From Pelomonas sp. KK5 (GTDB lineage: Bacteria > Pseudomonadota > Gammaproteobacteria > Burkholderiales > Burkholderiaceae_C): a stretch of 34,702 nucleotides of DNA. The notes beneath the pieces were generated by a model that searched no databases, was not told the origin of the DNA, and was given only the letters and a program-made list of their open reading frames with translations. The stretch lies in assembly GCF_001984095.1 (NCBI RefSeq), contig NZ_LYVQ01000048.1, positions 1 to 34,702 on the forward strand. The letters run 5' to 3'. Of the stretch, positions 33,209 to 34,702 are shown in pieces (position 1 is the stretch's first letter; each line of letters begins with the position of its first letter). The position numbers were made by a program, and so were the translations under genes.

Positions 33209-34251
33209 TGCGCCTCCAGGGGCTGCTGCTGGCCGCCATGCTCGCCTGCGCCACGGCGCAGGCGGGTGACGACAAGGATCCGCGTGCCGAACTGCTGGCG
33301 CGCGGCGAAGGCGAACTGCAGCGCGGCGAGAACACCGCCGCGCTCGACGACTTCGAGCGCGCCGCGATGATGCGCCACGAGGCCGATGCCGAGATCGGCC
33401 TGATCCGCGCCGCGATGCAGGACGGCCAGTACCGCCGTGCGCTGGCCTTCGCCGCCCACACCGCGGGCGAGCACCTGGAGCATCCCGAGGCCGGCGCCCT
33501 CTATGCCTGGCTGCTGTACATCGGCGGCCAGCGTGGCCTGGCGCAGCGCCTGCTGGACGAATGGCGGGCCCGCGCGCCCGGCGATGCCTTGCTGGCCGAG
33601 ACCGCGCGGGCGCTGGCCGGCGACCTGCCCCTCGCACCGGACGCGCTGCTGGCCGCGCCGCACCGCTTCGCCCCCTGGGCCACGGGCGATGCCACGCCGG
33701 CGGACCTGCGCCAGCTCTCGAATGGCGTGCTGCTGGGCGACGGCTCGCTGGCGGTGGCGCCGATCCCAGCCGCCACGCAGGTGTGGCTGCGCAACGGCCT
33801 GGGCCAGACGCGCCTGGCGACGGTCGATCGCAGCGATGCCGCGCTGGAGGCCGCGGGCCTGACCCTGCTGCATCTATCGAAGCCGTTGCCACCCGGCCAG
33901 GCGCCGTCAGCGCGCGAGCCCTTCGCCGGCAGCCCGGGCTTCCTGGTCCGCTTCGCGCCGCGTGCACAGGCGGCCTGGCCGGTCCTGTCGCAGGGCTTCC
34001 TCGGCGGGCAGGCGGGGCCGCTGCGCCGGCTCGGCTTTGCGGCGGACGGGGTGGCGCTCGGCGCCGCGGTGCTCGATCGCCAGGGGCGCACGGCCGGCAT
34101 CGTCCTTGGCACCGTCGACGGCGAGCCGCGCTGGCGTCCGCTCGCGGCCACGGCCGGCGCGGCGCCCGGCCCGGTGCCGTCCGGCCTGATCGCGCCGGAC
34201 GAGGTCTACGAGAACGGCCTGCGGGTGGCGCTGCAGGTCCTCGCCCGCTGA
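33208..34251 (+). CDS. Secreted TPR protein with protease-like, degenerate C-terminal domain
   Basis: The 347-residue protein has a signal peptide (LLLAAMLACATAQAG) and three to four TPR-like helices (about 25-150; ELLARGEGELQRGENTAALDDFERAA, AGALYAWLLYIGGQRGLAQRLL). Its C-terminal domain reads like a trypsin/HtrA fold: GVLLGDGSLAVAPI, RLATVDRSDAALEAAGLTLL, GSPGFLVRF and LDRQGRTAGIVLG. The His, Asp and Ser of the catalytic triad cannot be identified at their usual places (GSPGF in place of GNSGG), so it is probably not an active protease. The ATG shares a base with the nucleotidase stop, indicating coupling. It may scaffold the nucleotidase or the PEP-CTERM protein; this is inferred from context. 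Confidence 0.7.
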   Translation: MRLQGLLLAAMLACATAQAGDDKDPRAELLARGEGELQRGENTAALDDFERAAMMRHEADAEIGLIRAAMQDGQYRRALAFAAHTAGEHLEHPEAGALYAWLLYIGGQRGLAQRLLDEWRARAPGDALLAETARALAGDLPLAPDALLAAPHRFAPWATGDATPADLRQLSNGVLLGDGSLAVAPIPAATQVWLRNGLGQTRLATVDRSDAALEAAGLTLLHLSKPLPPGQAPSAREPFAGSPGFLVRFAPRAQAAWPVLSQGFLGGQAGPLRRLGFAADGVALGAAVLDRQGRTAGIVLGTVDGEPRWRPLAATAGAAPGPVPSGLIAPDEVYENGLRVALQVLAR

Positions 34252-34282
34252 TACCCAACGATCGTTCGCCTGCTGCCCAGGA

Positions 34283-34591
34283 TGGGGCATCGATGCCGGC
34301 AAGATCAACCTGTGGAACGTGGACAGCTACCACGCCAGCGCCTGGGGCAGCTACCTGGAGGCGCTGACCGACTTCGGCCAGGTCACCGGGCTGGACCCGC
34401 GCTCGCTGGGCGCCGGCGAGACGGCCGCCACCGCGCTGGGCATCAGCGGCACGCAGGCGGTCGCGCTTCAGTCGCTGGCCTACGAGCAACTGCAGATCTC
34501 GGCCGCGGTGCCCGAGCCGCAGAGCTGGGCGCTGATGCTGGGCGGCCTGGCCGTGCTCGGCCGCCTCGCGCGGCGCCGGTCTACTTCTTGA
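34283..34591 (+). pseudogene. C-terminal remnant of a PEP-CTERM protein gene
   Basis: The frame encodes WGIDAGKINLWNVDSYHASA, a helical stretch and the sorting signal VPEPQSWALMLGGLAVLG with RLARRR. There is no signal peptide and no ATG or ribosome-binding site; the frame runs open into the preceding gene in another phase. GTG 34319 would only give a 90-residue product without export signal. The 5' part of a PEP-CTERM gene therefore seems to be missing, most likely by deletion fused to the end of the TPR gene. A short real gene is possible but would be non-functional as a sorted protein. Confidence 0.5.
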
Positions 34592-34702
34592 TTCTTCGCC
34601 GAATTGCGGGGAACGCACCGCCATTGAGAAGAGTGGGGTTTGCAGCGCTGCGGCCTGGGCGGCCGCGGGGCTCGGCGGTGGCGGTCTCCCCTGCGGGTCG
34701 AC

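Noticed and set aside
30647-34624. 1325-codon minus-strand frame
   Set aside because: It lies opposite four features with strong signal peptides and catalytic motifs; its Arg/Ala/Gly-rich composition and lack of motifs mark it as a shadow.
34592-34702. Terminal segment as start of a further gene
   Set aside because: No start with a ribosome-binding site and no recognisable coding sequence could be read before the window ends.

Overview
The window is GC-rich, densely packed chromosomal DNA from a betaproteobacterium. The best guess is the Rubrivivax/Leptothrix/Ideonella/Roseateles part of Burkholderiales. The reasons are: an EF-P with arginine at position 32 next to its EarP rhamnosyltransferase; a DUF4148-like secreted protein; PEP-CTERM proteins; and beta-type PpiD, UvrC-lipoprotein-PgsA and HU gene order. 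This is inference from gene content, since no rRNA is present. No insertion sequence, integrase, phage gene or CRISPR array was seen, and no gene-free stretch exceeds about 300 bases.

Region 1 (1-14.5 kb) is a signalling island. It holds the N-terminal part of a soluble poly-HAMP (Nik1/Os-1-like) kinase cut by the left edge, a lone receiver protein, a cysteine-rich flavodoxin-fold reductase, a DUF4148-like secreted protein, a large CHASE3-GAF-kinase with three receivers, an outer-membrane beta-barrel with a small downstream ORF, an AsmA-family protein, a translationally coupled receiver/HisKA_3 kinase pair, a receiver-kinase with a degenerate ATPase domain, and a CheR methyltransferase. There is no CheB, chemoreceptor or flagellar gene, so CheR probably works in a non-chemotaxis pathway. 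Short inverted repeats of the type TGTAGG...CCTACA lie in several promoter regions here, and I did not see them in the housekeeping half.

Region 2 (14.5-18.7 kb) carries a 52-residue membrane peptide, topoisomerase IB, a PhnA-like multispanning membrane protein with a possible hairpin over its ribosome-binding site, a 24-residue membrane microprotein, and a divergent pirin/LysR pair.

Region 3 (18.7-28.7 kb) is housekeeping: efp with earP, then uvrC-lipoprotein-pgsA-EamA transporter, hupB-tRNA-Val, ppiD, tRNA-His, and gluQ coupled to a tandem two-domain FKBP. Clear hairpin terminators separate most units.

Region 4 (28.6-34.7 kb) has an acyltransferase whose last codons are antisense to the FKBP gene, an MgtC-family protein, and an envelope operon. 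That operon encodes a PEP-CTERM protein, a periplasmic 5'-nucleotidase and a secreted TPR/protease-like protein. A 5'-truncated PEP-CTERM gene remnant follows. Bases 34592-34702 hold nothing I recognise. The window begins exactly with GATC and ends exactly with GTCGAC at about fosmid size, so it may be a cloned insert.
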